Shown one piece after another: positions 34,884 to 48,800 of a stretch of DNA of 64,000 nucleotides (positions are counted from its first letter, which is position 1; every line of letters begins with the position of its first letter). The notes under the pieces were generated by a model. That model saw only the letters and a list, made by a program, of their open reading frames with translations, did not search any database and was not told the DNA's origin. The stretch comes from Ditylenchus dipsaci (taxonomy: Eukaryota > Nematoda > Chromadorea > Rhabditida > Anguinidae): NCBI GenBank assembly GCA_004194705.1, contig SADC01000132.1:186001-250000 (forward strand), in the 5' to 3' direction. A program made the translations under genes and the position numbers.

Positions 34884-36879
34884 ATGAGGCGCTTCAAAGC
34901 GCTTTCACCGCCATTGGCGACCTGTATTTTCTTGCTATCCAGTATTATTCTGTCCACCTTTGCAGGTAACAATTTTTAAAATTTAAAAAATGCCGAAAAG
35001 CTCAAATTCGTATTGCAGAGGATGATGTAGACCCGTGCAAGAGACAACCCTTCAGAGGTAGATGTCCCTCAGCAGCTGGCTCTAGTCAGCAAACCCGTTC
35101 TCAATTTGTGCTCAGGTATTACCTGAGGAGTGGCGAATGTGTCTCATATCCATATGGTAGGTTAATTTTCTCGATTCTTACCTATTCAGACATAATATAA
35201 AAGTTTTAAGTATTTTCTACAAGGCAGTAGTCATTTTTTCCTAGTTTTTGACTAATAGTGAATTTTCACTTTTTAAACGAAAAACGAGAAAATTTATAAA
35301 GTCAATAAATCCGGCTTGGAACAACCTGGAGTTATTTAACGAGTTTAAAAATTTGATGTACACAGTGAATTTCGCCATGACTTATTTCTTGGTGAGCATG
35401 TAGCGGTGAATCTCAGAATTTTAAAAGGTATTTGCTAGGCTGATTTGACCATAAAACAAATAACAGAAAAAAAGTTTTTCAGTAAAGTAACTTATTCAAC
35501 GATGTTCTACATTCGCATATGTCTTTCTTAAAAAAGTTAAAGTTACAGTAACTCAGTGAGTATCTCGCTAAAGGGCTAAAATCCAATGAAAAATTACATC
35601 AAAATTATTTTTTCATCAGATTTCGAAAATTTTCATGAAAACTTAGAATTTTTCAATAGGTGTTAAAGTAAAACCGTAAAATTTTGAAGTAAAATTTTGC
35701 TAAAAACAAATTCTATCATTGCAATTTTTTCTTCGACTTACTTGTTTTGTTTCAAAAAAAGTAATAATTTTTTTCACCGACTAAAAGTTCATCAAGCCTA
35801 AGGCTAAGTAGAAAAATAAATACGAAATTTATCTTTTGATATATTTGTGAAGCCTGTGATTAATCTTGTGTTTTATGACTCTAATTCGCATCTGTTGACC
35901 TTCTGCATTAGACATCCAAAACTTGTTGCGTTTACTTAAGGAATAATGATGGGAACGGAAGTGAGCTGTGATTCATTACTTGCCTTCTCCATAGCTAGGG
36001 CAAATCATAATAACAGGATAAATCTTTTCTGGATGATTTGATGACGTCAAAATAGTCTCTTTTGTTGTTGTTCAGATCTTGTTTATTGAAATTTTTGTCC
36101 AATAACATATCTAGGATTAGGAATTCTGTGACGCACATAAAATTTTAAAAGGAAATACGTAAAATTTCTGAACACTTAATTTTTATAATTAAAAAAATAA
36201 TAATTAAAAAAATTTATAACTTAAAATTTACATGACAAGAACAAGCGGTTAAGCTATAGCTTCTCGGTTTTTCTTATTAGCTATGTAAAGCTACAAAAAT
36301 AGAAAATAATTAACTCAGAACTAAATTTTTTAATTTTTTGTAAACAGCACAAATAAATTTCATCTATAATTTTACGCGTTTTAAGAGCATACCAGCTCAA
36401 GCAAAAGACTTCTGGACAAATGAATTTTTTGAATCCTGCCTGTTTTTTGATTTGATATTAACGACCTAGTTAATTCAAAATTTTATGTTGGATCAGGTGG
36501 TACTGGGCAAAAAGAGGGCAACATTGAGTTTATAAAAATTTCCAAGAGAGAAAAGATTGCTGGTCTCCATTATCATTATGGTCCTTTTAAGCCACAGTTT
36601 TCGAACTTTGTTGGAAGACCTTCTTAGTAATTATGACAATTGCAGGTCACTGCGCCAACGACGACAATGAGCCGAAGCTGTTCCGTTACAAAGAGGAGTG
36701 TGAAGATTCTTGCATTGGTGAATCGTCTAAGCGCAACGAGGTCGGCTTTCTGAATGTGGGTCCCAGTTCTGATGGAAACTCTGCAACTCATGAAGGCACT
36801 TATGCTACAGCTGCTCCATTGCCCGCTGAGAATGACGACAAAAAAGCTTCTACTGCTGAGTATCAGACTCCAAAAACTG
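34884..36879 (+). CDS. Signal peptide and atypical Kunitz domain 1
   Basis: The first exon encodes [20 protein letters not shown] and ends in a small-residue cleavage region (STFA). Exons 35019-35156 and 36646-36879 supply a six-cysteine Kunitz domain, [10 protein letters not shown] through ECEDSC, split by a 1.49-kb phase-1 intron. It departs from the consensus: about 27 residues separate the second and third Cys instead of about 15, and the usual GGCxGNxNNF is replaced by [13 protein letters not shown]. The P1 residue is Pro, so strong trypsin-like inhibition is unlikely. An acidic, Ala/Thr-rich tail follows. Confidence 0.75.
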
Positions 36880-39800
36880 GTCAGTTTGCACAGAAAGATA
36901 CCAAAAATTTTACTTTATTAACTGTACAAAAACTATATATTTCTGTAAAAATCAATTTTTACAGAATGTCAACGTCAGCGTGACCGAAGCAGTGCTGGAC
37001 TGGTAAATAATACTAAAAAATTAAAGAGTTTAGTGCGTCTCGTGGTTTATGAAGTTTATGATTATCAATAAAATTCACCTCTACTAATGCTTAGTTTATT
37101 TACTAACGCTTGTTTTGTTCGACTTTTTGTTCTTTGTATTTGATAACTGGATAAAATAACTGCTTGTTACTAACATGATTCTTGAAAATTATTTTTCACA
37201 TAAAGGAAAATATGAATATATTCCTAATGGGTCTGCTTGAAATACTTAAAGGGGGGGGACACTTGGGGGGGGGGGGGGGGGTGGGGTTGAGAAAGGGGTT
37301 TGTCAACCTAATGAAAAACTCATTGACGGGCTGCAAAAAGATTTTATATATAAACTTATTTATGTGATTTTATGATGGGTTTCATTACATTATTCGACAA
37401 TATTTAGTAAACCCATCATAAAATCATATAAATAATTTTATGTTAAAAATTTTGCAACCCGTTGATAAGTTTTTCCGACGCTAGTAGCGAATACCCCCCA
37501 ACGATTTTCACTTTTTTTACTTTAGTAAAAAGTACCCAAATATATGTCCCAGACCCCGGAAAATGTGCGCAAACTCTTCATTAGTCACAACTTCCGTACG
37601 CTGGCCTACCCCAAGCCTAAGGGCTAAGCCTAAACTTGTTGTTTGCAAGGGTAGTTACAGCAATTTTTAAAGGTCGGATGCTTGGGGGGGGGGGGGGTAT
37701 TCGCTACTAGCGCCGTTTTTCCTTAGGCTGACAAACCATTTCTCAACCACCCCCCCCCCCCTCCTAGTGTCCCCCCCCTTTAAGATCAACATGCTGGTTG
37801 AATTGACAACATGGCGCCTTTTCGTCGGAAATCTGGCGCTTTTTTTGGCGTGATCTGGCACCTAATTTTTAAATTCGAATTTTTTACCTTATCGTAACGT
37901 AACTTTATTTCAATTTTTACATATAACTGTAGATCTCAGCTTTCTCATAGAGCTATATAGCTATAGCACTTAGCTGTATAATTTGAAAAACTATTTAAAT
38001 TATTTAAAAATTATTTAGATAGACTAACGTTAGCCAAAAACTTACTTTTTTGTAATAAGTAGATCTTTAAATTTTTGAAATCATACACCTGACTATGGCA
38101 GCTCATTAGAAAGCTGAGATTTGGAGCTACACGTTAGTGTAAAAATTGAAATCAGGTTATGTTAAAATAAGGTAGAAAATTTGAAAATTAGGCGGCATTT
38201 TCGCGATGAAAAAACGCTAGATTTACGACACAAGGCGCCAAAACTTCTACCCGTCCTTAACATGTTTACATTCTCTTTTTATTATTTTTTTGCTACCTCG
38301 TAATTTTCAAAAGTATGCCTTGATCTCACCTGCTTATTTTGGGGTATAGACGTTTCTCGAAAATGAAACTTTTTTCATTTTCGAGAAACGTTTCTCGAAT
38401 TTGAAACTCAAAAGAGTAAAATATCTCTATAAAATATCTCTTTGGCCGCGAAGCGGCCAAATACCCTTGGTATGTCTAAATAAGTATCTTTACAGGTATA
38501 CATATATACCCCTAGAGATATTTTACTCTTTTGAGTTTCAAATTCGAGAAACGTTTCTCGAAAATGAAAAAAGTTTCATTTTCGAGAAACGTCTATGCAC
38601 CCTTATTTTTATAGCTTTGTACTTTTTGCTTGGTTCCACCTATAGATTTTTAAAAATTGCAAAAATTTATCAAAAGAGGTTTTTTGATGAGGCATAATTC
38701 ATATTTTAACACAAATGTAATAATTTGATGGGCTCCTTAAAAGCCGCTTGTCTTATAAGAACTAAATAATTTTGAATTAAAAAAAACAAAATCTCAATCT
38801 AGTGCCCCTCTTAATTTAATAGGGGATCACTATACCAGGTTTTTTGTTTTTTTTGAGATTCGAATACTGTATTTATTTTAATAGAACGACCGGGGTAAGG
38901 TTGGGTTGGAAAATAGAACGACATTTATTTCTGTTAGAACAAATACGGTATATTAGAATTTGCGGGCTTTAACAGTTTTCCATTACACTTTTTTTAAATT
39001 TAAAATCAGCCGGCATTTAAATGATTTGGTTCACGCCAGTTCAGATTTAACAAATTTGTGTAAAAATGCCATTTGAGGGTTTGAAAATAAATGAATGCCT
39101 CAGAAATTTATTTACGTTCAACGCTGTCAATAACGCACGCCCAAAAAGTTCTTTCCCTCCTAGAGTCCGACACTTTTTTTACCCTAAATTTCGGAGTTGT
39201 TTGCTGAATGTAATTCGGCAGCCTATTGCAAAAGATCACGAGAATCTCGATTTTGCCGATTTTTTTGTGAAACACTATAGCTTCATAATTTAGACCTGCA
39301 ACTCTCCCAATAACTCCCGCATGCTTCCTAAATAGGCTTATTTGGAGAGTTGCGGGTCTTAATCATAAAATTATAGTGTTTCACAAAACAATCGGCAAAA
39401 TCAGAATCCTCGTGATTTTTCGCACTAGGATGGCGAATTTCATCCAGCAAATAGCTGCGAAATTTCGGTTAAAAAAGTGTCGGACCTTAGGCGGGAGCGA
39501 ACTTTTTGGGTTTGCGTTATTGACAGAGTCAGGACAGGACAGACTGTACCGATAAAGAGAATAACTTCAAACCACAGCATATATTAGCCTTTTATTAGCA
39601 TAAATAAAGATTTAACAGACTGAGATTTGCACTACTAACTAAATTTTAATCATTTGCATTTTTGTGGTTGAAATCAGTTACAGCTAAAAAATTGAATCTA
39701 TTAACCTTACAAATCTAAAGGCGCATTAATAGTGTAGGCTTTTTGTTAGCTCAGCAAAATATCTTTAGGTAAAAGGGGATTTGTTCCTCAATGTACCCCA

Positions 39801-42800
39801 CAAGGAGAATTCGAGCCAATTCAGTGTGAACCCAATGCAGGTGCCTGCTTTTGCGTTAATGCTGACGGCATTGAAGTCAAGAAGTAGGAGCTTCAAATAA
39901 GTCTTTGATATATAATTGACTGTTTTCAGTTCGAGAGGCCAGCCTGGAGAACCTAAACCTGACTGCGAAAGTAAGTTGATATTGTAGTTGGGCGAACACG
40001 TTTGAGTCAGTCCTAACATACGCTAGCTTACCCTGCGCCTCAGTTAAAAATAATAAAAAAACAACAACAGGAGAGGAGAGTACGAGAAAAATGAACCGGA
40101 TTTGACATTAGGGCCAGATATTCTTATCTGTCATTGTTTATTAATTGTTGAGAATAATTACAAGATATTTAAGTAACTAACATGGCGTGTTTGGCCGAGC
40201 GGTCTAAGGCGCTGCGTTCAGGTCGCAGTCCAGTTCTCTGGGCGCAGGTTCGAATCCTGCAGCACGCAGTATTTCTTTTTCTTTGCCGTGTTTTTGGATA
40301 AGAAAACTGAGCAAATTTACATTTTACACCAAATGAATTAGCTGAAATTTTTTTCATTGTTTGGTCTGAAAAGTTATCATATAAGACCTGTCGATAAGTA
40401 TTCTATCGATTTATAAAGTTCCTGCTAAACTTCTCAAATTTTCGCCACTTACCAAAGGTTTTTTCATACTAATTTCACAATTTTAATTACTCTTTTTCAG
40501 AAATCAATCTTGCAACCGCAATGAGGAGCAACGAGTGCACTGGAGGTGTGGACCAGGGCCCTTGCCGGTCCTCCATTCCGCGGTGGTTCTACGACGAGGC
40601 CGATCTAAAATGCAAACAGTTCCAGTATTCAGGGTGTGGAGGCAATGGTAACAACTATCCCAGCGAGTCCACCTGTCAGCGAAGGTGTGTGCCTGTGCTC
40701 GAAAACCAACAATGTGGGGCAACAAAGAACCTCTGAAGAATTCTCAGAACAGTCTTGTGAATTGTGCCAAAACAGAGTGTCCCGCCGGCTACAAGTGCAA
40801 TGTGCTGCAGCAAACCTCAGTCTGCTGTCCAGACGATCAAAAGGATAATGCAAGTGAGGGTTTTTCGAAATAACACGAATGTCAGTGAAAATTTACAAAA
40901 AATATTATGATCCAAAATATATTTTTTTGACTATTTTTGAGAAAGCTACTTTTCTGCTCAACACAATGAAACAAGGCTGTCTAAACGCTTTCAAACTTGA
41001 AAATCAAAATTTTCTCAAAAAACTTACTACCCAAAAAAGCCTGTTAAAGGGGCATGCCCGCGCTAATAAGAGGTGGTTCCCGGGAATTAAAATTTTTTCC
41101 GAATAATTGAACTTCTGTTCGGATTTTTCAACTTGGTTTCTAACTAAAAAGGGCCTAGAACTTAATTTTAGGTATGGTTTTGTTAGAAACCATGTTGAAA
41201 AATCCGTACAGAAGTTTAATGATTAGGAATCATTTTTGAATTCCCGAGCACCCCCTCTTATTAGCGTGGGCATGCCCCTTTAAAGTACTTTTACTTATTT
41301 ACCTTAGATTTGATTTGAGTAAACCACCGGCAAAATAGAAAGGCGAATTTGGAATTCGAAATCAGGATTAAATTTGGCGACCGGACATTTAGCAAAAATT
41401 GTGCTAAATTTCCGCTTGAGGAAGTTTTTTTTGACCCACTTTCGACGGATAGAGCTGATTCTTGTAGGACTAGTTACTCTTAAGTATTTCAACAGAACCT
41501 GAAAAATCAGCTTGATCCGTCGCCAAAAAATGGTTTAAAAAATTTCTCCGGCAGTCATTTAGAACAATTTATGCTAAATGTCCGGTTGTCATCAAATTTA
41601 CCCAACTCTACCTTTTTAAACAACCGATTTTTTTATTCAAGAGTTTTCAAGTTCCTAGATTTGATTTTTTCGGTCTGTAAGCCCAAACTATAGGAATTTC
41701 ATGCTCTAAAAGATAAACTTGATAGAATATTCAAGTAGAAATATAAAATACAAAAGTTGTTAGGTGATTTTTCAGTGGTCATGTGTCTATAAATCGAAAA
41801 GATGAATACCGTAAAAAATACTAATACGCCAAGTTTCCGTGATAAATAAAATGTATCGTTCTGAATTCATTTTATAAAATCTTATTTTTAAATTATAAAT
41901 TTACAAAAGGACTCTTTTTAGACGCCGGAATACTAGAGATTCCCAGACCACAAACCAACAAAACTATGGCTTCCAGATGTGAGTTGCCCAAAGAGCGTGG
42001 TCCTTGTGACAAGTACGAGCTGCGATTCTATTTCAACACCGACCTCAACGAATGCAAATACTTTTTCTTTGGTGGTTGCGAAGGCAATGAGAATAACTTT
42101 GAGCGTGTGGAAGAGTGTGAACAGACCTGTGGTGGAGCCAGCGGTAAACTTTTCGAAAAAAAACTCAGTTTTGCTATTGTAATTGCATTTTAGTTGGTGT
42201 AAAGAAGCCAAGTCCTGTGGCTAGCACTCCCATCACTCAAGACAGCCGTGACCCTTCCACCACTACACTTGAGCCATCATCCTCTATGCCAACAGCAGGA
42301 CAAGAGACATCATCAAGCACTGGGTGATAATTCCAACCTTTTAATTCTCTTTACGCTTTTGCCTTAAAAATGCAAACACGAAAACACAAAAAATATTGGG
42401 AGTACCATTCCCAAAAGATAATGCTGTTTTTCACAAGAAATATGCTGCTTAATATACTGTTTTACAGCATAACTGTGAGTGGGTGTCATGGTTTTCATCG
42501 AAAAACTATCGAAAATATTCTCGGAAATGGTCTTTCCAATTTTTTCTCATATTTTCTAAGCGTTTAAAGGCATAAAATGTTGGTAGGAGTATGTAAAATG
42601 TGCTTTTGGGACAGCGGGTTAAAGAAACCGTCGCCTTAAATTTTTGAGAAATTTTCTGGAAACTATCCAAACAAAATAGTCCAAAGTGACTTTTTGCAAT
42701 TTCTAAGTTTTTTCTAAAAGTTTAAGAAAAATATGATTTTCTGCTATCTAGAAAAGTTTAAGCTATCTAAAAATTATAGAGGGAAAGTATGCAGAGATAA

Positions 42801-45800
42801 ATGAATAACATAGGTTTTCGAACAAATTTGAGCAGTTAATGCAGGATATTGTGCAGGGTATCAACGAATGGTGTTACGTTGTGAGGAATGAGTATTTCTA
42901 GACAGTATTGAAGTTGTATCTGCTTCCTACATTGTTAGTAACTGACACCAGGGCAATAACCAAAACTAGTTTTACAAATCTTGTAGACCGAATACCGTAG
43001 TTCAACTATTCATTTAAGGTCATCCACATGGAGTTCTGACCCATCAGAACAAGCTGCCACTTGGCTCTCAACCTCGGATGCTCCAACTACTCAAGAGTTA
43101 GTTAAATATCATTTTCGGAAAAAATATTACAATATTTCAGACAGCCCGATGCTTCGACCGCACCTCAAACAGAGTCATCTAGCAGCAGCACCACTGACAG
43201 CAGTACCATGACCACTGCGCAGACATCTGCAAGGACTGCGCCCCACCAACACCCACTAAATTCTTCCCGCAACCAACCCTGCCTCCTCAGCCACAGCCAG
43301 TTACAGACACCCAACCCCACTGACTACTACCACCACTTTCCCACTACCATGTAATTAGTCGATAAAATTTGGGAAATAATAGAGCTTTAATTTTGAACAA
43401 TTTCAGCCAACCGATGCTTGCACCCACTAGATCATGGTTGGTTTTAGCGAAATTCGTCTGTAGGATTGTCAAGTTTCGAATAACGGGATGAATGTCTTTT
43501 CTTTGTATTTCCATCAAAAAAATTTTGGCTAAAAAGACTAGTAAAGAATTTAAAATCCTCTAACAGCATAAAATTTAAAATGCCTTAGTCTGCCCTGTGG
43601 TTTTTCAGTACTTTAGTAGTCTTTTTATCCAAACGTGGACCCAAGATCTCGATGGATCTGATTGTAAGTTGCATATTGGTTATTAAAAGGGAAAACAAGC
43701 TCGCGAGGCTTCCCAGTTAGATATAATCAATATGAACCTTGATCAATTAAAATAAGGCTCAAATTACTATGAGAGCGGTAAAATTGAACTTGAGACAATT
43801 GTACTAAAGAGAACGACATTCCCCCAAAATACAGTATTTATTCCAGGCTCTTGTGGTGGTCAATTTGTGCGTTGGTCCTGGAACAACGAGGCCAAGAACT
43901 GTGAAACTTTCAGCTACACCGGCTGCAACGGCAATGGCAACAACTTTGGCAGTCGAGAGGAATGTTTGAGCTTTTGTCATCTCCAGGGTAAACCAATCTG
44001 CTCCAACATTGAACCAATCCCACTCATCATTATTAACTTTTCAGTGGTGCCACCCAAAAAAGTTGAAGTAGTTGATCTGGACAACGTGTGTGAGGCAGAC
44101 ATAGATATTGGCGACTGCACGGCCTCTTTTATGCGCTATGCCTTTGACAAAAGCACCGGCGAGTGTCGCCAGTTCCAGTACGGAGGTTGTGGAGGCAATG
44201 GAAATAACTTCCCCAGTTTGGCTGACTGCAAGAAGAAGTGTTTGAAACAAGGTGACCATACAGACCAGCTGACACCTGCTAATGCTTGGATGCTCTCCCA
44301 CAACAATGGCTTTGCTGCTTGTAATTATTAATTGCTTTTTTAGGTGCTTTAGTGGTCTTAAGTGTTAAGTACTAGCTGCGCTTGTTAAAAAAAGGCATGA
44401 CACCGCAAAAAAGTCAGGGACTGTCAATTTTTTTAACCACTTTGTTTTTTACTAGTTTTGTATCAGATCTCATACTGATAACCTAATACCGTATTCTCTC
44501 TAAATATAGACCCCTCTCTAATTCAATACCTTTAAGCTATGACGGTCGATATCTCGGAGCAGAGAAAACATTTTACAAATCTGGTTTTTACATTTTCTTA
44601 ACTTTCATAAGCTTTTCTGATTCTGCTTTGTAGTTTTGATTGAGCAACTAAAAATCTCGAGAATGACCTCAAAATTTTCCGATTTTTGTGGGGTTTAAAA
44701 ATCACAGACCAGGGTCTATAATTAAAGAGAATACAGTATCACTGTAGACAAACTGATTGTAAAATCCGAGAGGACAAATACTGACAACTCCTGTATTTTT
44801 TCTTTGTCTCGTTTGAGCATAGTCATTTGAAAGGGGCACTCCAGCGCCAATCAGTCCAATTTCAAATGTTTTTATTCCTGGTCACCACTTTTTATGGAAA
44901 CAAAATATATTTGAATTTTGAAGATAAAGTCATCAAGAAGAAGTCTAAATGAACATCAAAATGCAAATCGATTTGTCGTTATAAGAAAAAGTGGCGCCCG
45001 AGAATTCAAAAATTTGAAGTTGGACTTATTGGCGTAACCCTTTACAAAAGAGCATGTGCGATCTTTTAAAATTGTTGCCCGTTAATTCAAATCTTTTTTC
45101 ATAAACCATTGAACTCTTGTACAGGTTTTTCAACTTGGTTTCTAAAAAAAATACGCCTGAAATTAAATACTAGGCTTTCTTTTGTTAGAAACCAATATGA
45201 AAAATCCGTTCAGAATTTCAATGCTCAGGAAAATTGTTTTAAAATTTAAAAATGGGTGTGCCCCTTTAATGGCCATTTAGGTCATCTAAATCATAAAGAA
45301 CATTTCTTAATTAATTCTTTCGATCTAAATCCCCCTTATATGCAAAAAGTCATGTCATGGCAGAAAAATTGCAGGCAAACAGTTTTTTATGCAACAAAAA
45401 GCTTGCTCCGTATCTCATACTCATTGCCATTTGAAGCGAAAAAAGTTGACTTAAAATCTGGTAACATAAAAAATATTTGGTGGCCCGAAAAGTAAAATCT
45501 TTTTAAGAGTGCGAATATCACCCTGGTTTACGCTGAAATCCCGCTGCTTTGCATTGCTTACATTTTTGCTTGCTCACTGTCAATTTTCATTTAATTATTT
45601 AAACAAATACAACTGACTTGCAGCACCTCCATCGGCCAACACCAACATCTGCGACCATCCTCTAGATGGAGGTGAATGTGATGGCAGCTTTCCAAGGTTC
45701 GGCTACGAGGCCAGCTTAAACGACTGTCAACAATTTGTGTATGGTGGGTGCGGGGGTAACGGAAACAACTTCCCGACCGTGGGCGACTGTCGCTCAGCTT

Positions 45801-48800
45801 GTGTTAAAGGCAAGCTATTCTTTATTTTTCGTTTTACCATCTTACCGGTAGTTGTGTTTCAGTGAAGTGTCCTCCAGCCCCAGAATGTGACACCTCCCGC
45901 TGCCAGGTGGTCAACGATGCCCACGGCTGCCCCTTCTGCAGCTGCCCCCCTAGACCTAACCACCCTCCAATTCCTACTCAAAGTAAGAATTTTGGCCACA
46001 AAACATACATAAAAATGGACTAACAGGCGAATTCCTCAATAACGTACACCCCTCAAGTTCGTTCCCACCTAGGGTTCGACACTTTTTTACACTGATTTTT
46101 GAAGTCTTTTTTCCGAAACTGATACGTCAGTCTGGTCCGAAATAGCGTGAGGATCATGATTTTGCGGGTCATTGCGGAGAAGCATAATAGTTTTGCTAAT
46201 TAGACCCGCAACATTCTCAATAACGTACACCTTTTTAGAAATTAGGTGTTGCGGGTCCAATTTTTTCATTTCCCATTTTTCATTTGTGTACACAAACGAA
46301 AACTACAATTGCATAAATTTTATTTTTGAACAAAAAACATAAAAAAATTTCACGTTTTTTATTTGTGTACACAAACGTACACAAAAGTTTTCAGACTTTT
46401 ATTTGCGTACAAAAATAAAAAGGATCAAATTTTAATTTTCACAAATTTTCAAAAACGAAAACACACTATTTTTTGCTCTGTTATGTTTATGTTTACAAAA
46501 TAAAAATTTTTGGAACACAAAAGTTCGTAAAAAAAGAACACTGCTCCCAAATATCGTGTAGATTCCGGTGTAAAGGGCGAGAGTTTTCGATGTGACGAGA
46601 CCCTATTTAAAAAAGTGAGGTTATTGACCTAGATGTCTTTTTGTCAAAACTATTGCCATTTTGCATTTACAACTGGTAAAATCGGAATCCTTCCGATTGC
46701 TCCAAAAAGACCAGCCAAAGACAACTGTCAGAAAAATGAAGATTAAAAAGTGTCGGATCTAGAACTTGAGGGTGTGTCGTTGTATCGAGCGTTGACTGTA
46801 ATTTAAAAAGCATAACTTACTGGTTTGTCGGGCAGACTCTGTCACCAAAATTTGGATGACATTAAAAATTTTGGACCAGAATTTTTTTACCCTTCTCTTG
46901 AAAATCACCCATAACGCCTCCGATTTTCAGCTAATACTCTACCCCTCCACGAGCCAACTGTCCAGCCGTAAACCTGAACCTTTGCATGGAACCATGCATC
47001 ATCTTCACCAACAGAAGAGGGTGTCAAGAGTGTGTGTGTCCAGTGCCTCCTCCTCAACTGCCCCTGCCTGCCGATGATTCTGACAACACTCCAGACCTAC
47101 CCAAAGGGACATCCAGGAGACCAGAACCAACTCTGCCACCATTCCCTCAACCACCCCCACCTAGCAGACGACCTCCTTTCATACCTCCTCCAGTGCCGAC
47201 TGTTCGGGTCCCAGAACCAGTGACTGGGCCACCTGCTCCTCGACCTCCAGCTCCACCATTACCGCCTGGTCCTGCTGATTTTTCTTGTAAGATTTTTTAG
47301 CTGTAAAAATATTTCTGTATCTCTGAGCTTTTAGCTAAAGAAGGTGGTCTTGTGCCTGGGAATCCGGCTCACGATTTCGGAGGACTCGGAGAAAAATGCA
47401 CACAGCCTCTGGTAGGTGGTGAAAATTTACAAAAAAATAAGAACATACAGCAAAAAAGACTTACCGTAATTGCACCAATTAAAATTTTCAGGACCCGGGA
47501 CCATGCCGAGTGTTTGTCTCTCGCTGGCACTTCAACCCAGTGCGAAAAGTCTGTGAGCCTTTCCAGTATGGAGGCTGTGCTGGCAATCGCAATCACTTTT
47601 TCACTCAGAACGAATGTGTTGTGCACTGTGCTCGATTCTCTCGTAAGTCGTTTTAAGTAAATTCCCCACTCACCACCACTTATACACCCTGTCAAGACAC
47701 AAGCACACACCCACTTTAGGCACTGATCAAACACAAACTGAGGCACAGACTCAAGAGCCTGCGGTAGTGGATGGTAATGTTGTTGATAATGCACCACCAC
47801 CACAATCAATAGCTCCGAAACTCACAACTATTCGACAACGAGTCCAACCACCTCAGGAGATCTTCCGACCAGCTGAAGTGCTCAGACCAACTCCAGAGTC
47901 GCCACGTCCAAACTTGGCTCGTCCATCTCCACCACAGTCAACTCAGCCACCACCTCCACAGCTAACCCAAGCCCCTATACAGTTAACTCAGCCACCACCA
48001 CAGTCAACTAAGCCACCACCTCAACAGCTGACTCAGGCTCCGCCACGATTAACCCAACCCCTTCTATCTGTGATTGACACGAACGTGGAGATCATAAGCA
48101 GAATCAGAGGTCCTAATGAGCATGATAGAGTAGAAATACCCTTGCCAGCAAGCACTCTTCCTCCTCCAACACCTAGACCGATAGAGACTAGACCACCCCA
48201 CCACCTAGAATAATAGAAACCAGACCCTCTCCACCACCTAGGCCGACAGACACCAGACCATCTCCACCAGTTAGGCCAATAGAGACTAGATCATCTTCAC
48301 CACCCACGCCATTACAGACTAGACCATCTTCACCACTCGCGCCAATAGAGACTAGACCATCTTCACCACCCACGCCAATAGAGACTAGACCATCTTCACC
48401 ACCCACGCCAATAGAGACCAGACCACCACCTACCCTGCCAACCATCAACATTCGACCGATTCCACCACGAGTGAGTGTTACTGCAGATCCAGCACCTCCA
48501 ACACCAACCACTGTGACACAGGAGAGCAGCACCACAACTGAAGCAGCAGCTAAAACTACGAGATTGGAGGAAATGAGCAGCACCAGTAGCACCACCACTT
48601 CAGCACCACCACCCACAGCCATCAGTAGTGCACACACCACTACTGATGCACCTGCACCTTTATCAACAAGCACTCAAGGTAGTTATAGTTTGACTTAATG
48701 GTTTGCTTCGTGTAGTCACTGCTCTTGCTAGTTTTCTGCATCCGTAAAAGTGGCTTTTTGCTTTAGTTTATGCAAAACCCACTGTTTTTTAGAAGAAGTT

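Noticed and set aside
40685..40743. 59-base intron between Kunitz 2 and lustrin 1
   Set aside because: Although GT...AG and in phase, it would remove the conserved start of the lustrin module; a single missing G at 40716-40719 explains the shift better.
48188..48673. 161-residue minus-strand Gly/Val-rich frame
   Set aside because: It is the antisense of the Pro/Thr tandem repeat coding region, a composition artefact.
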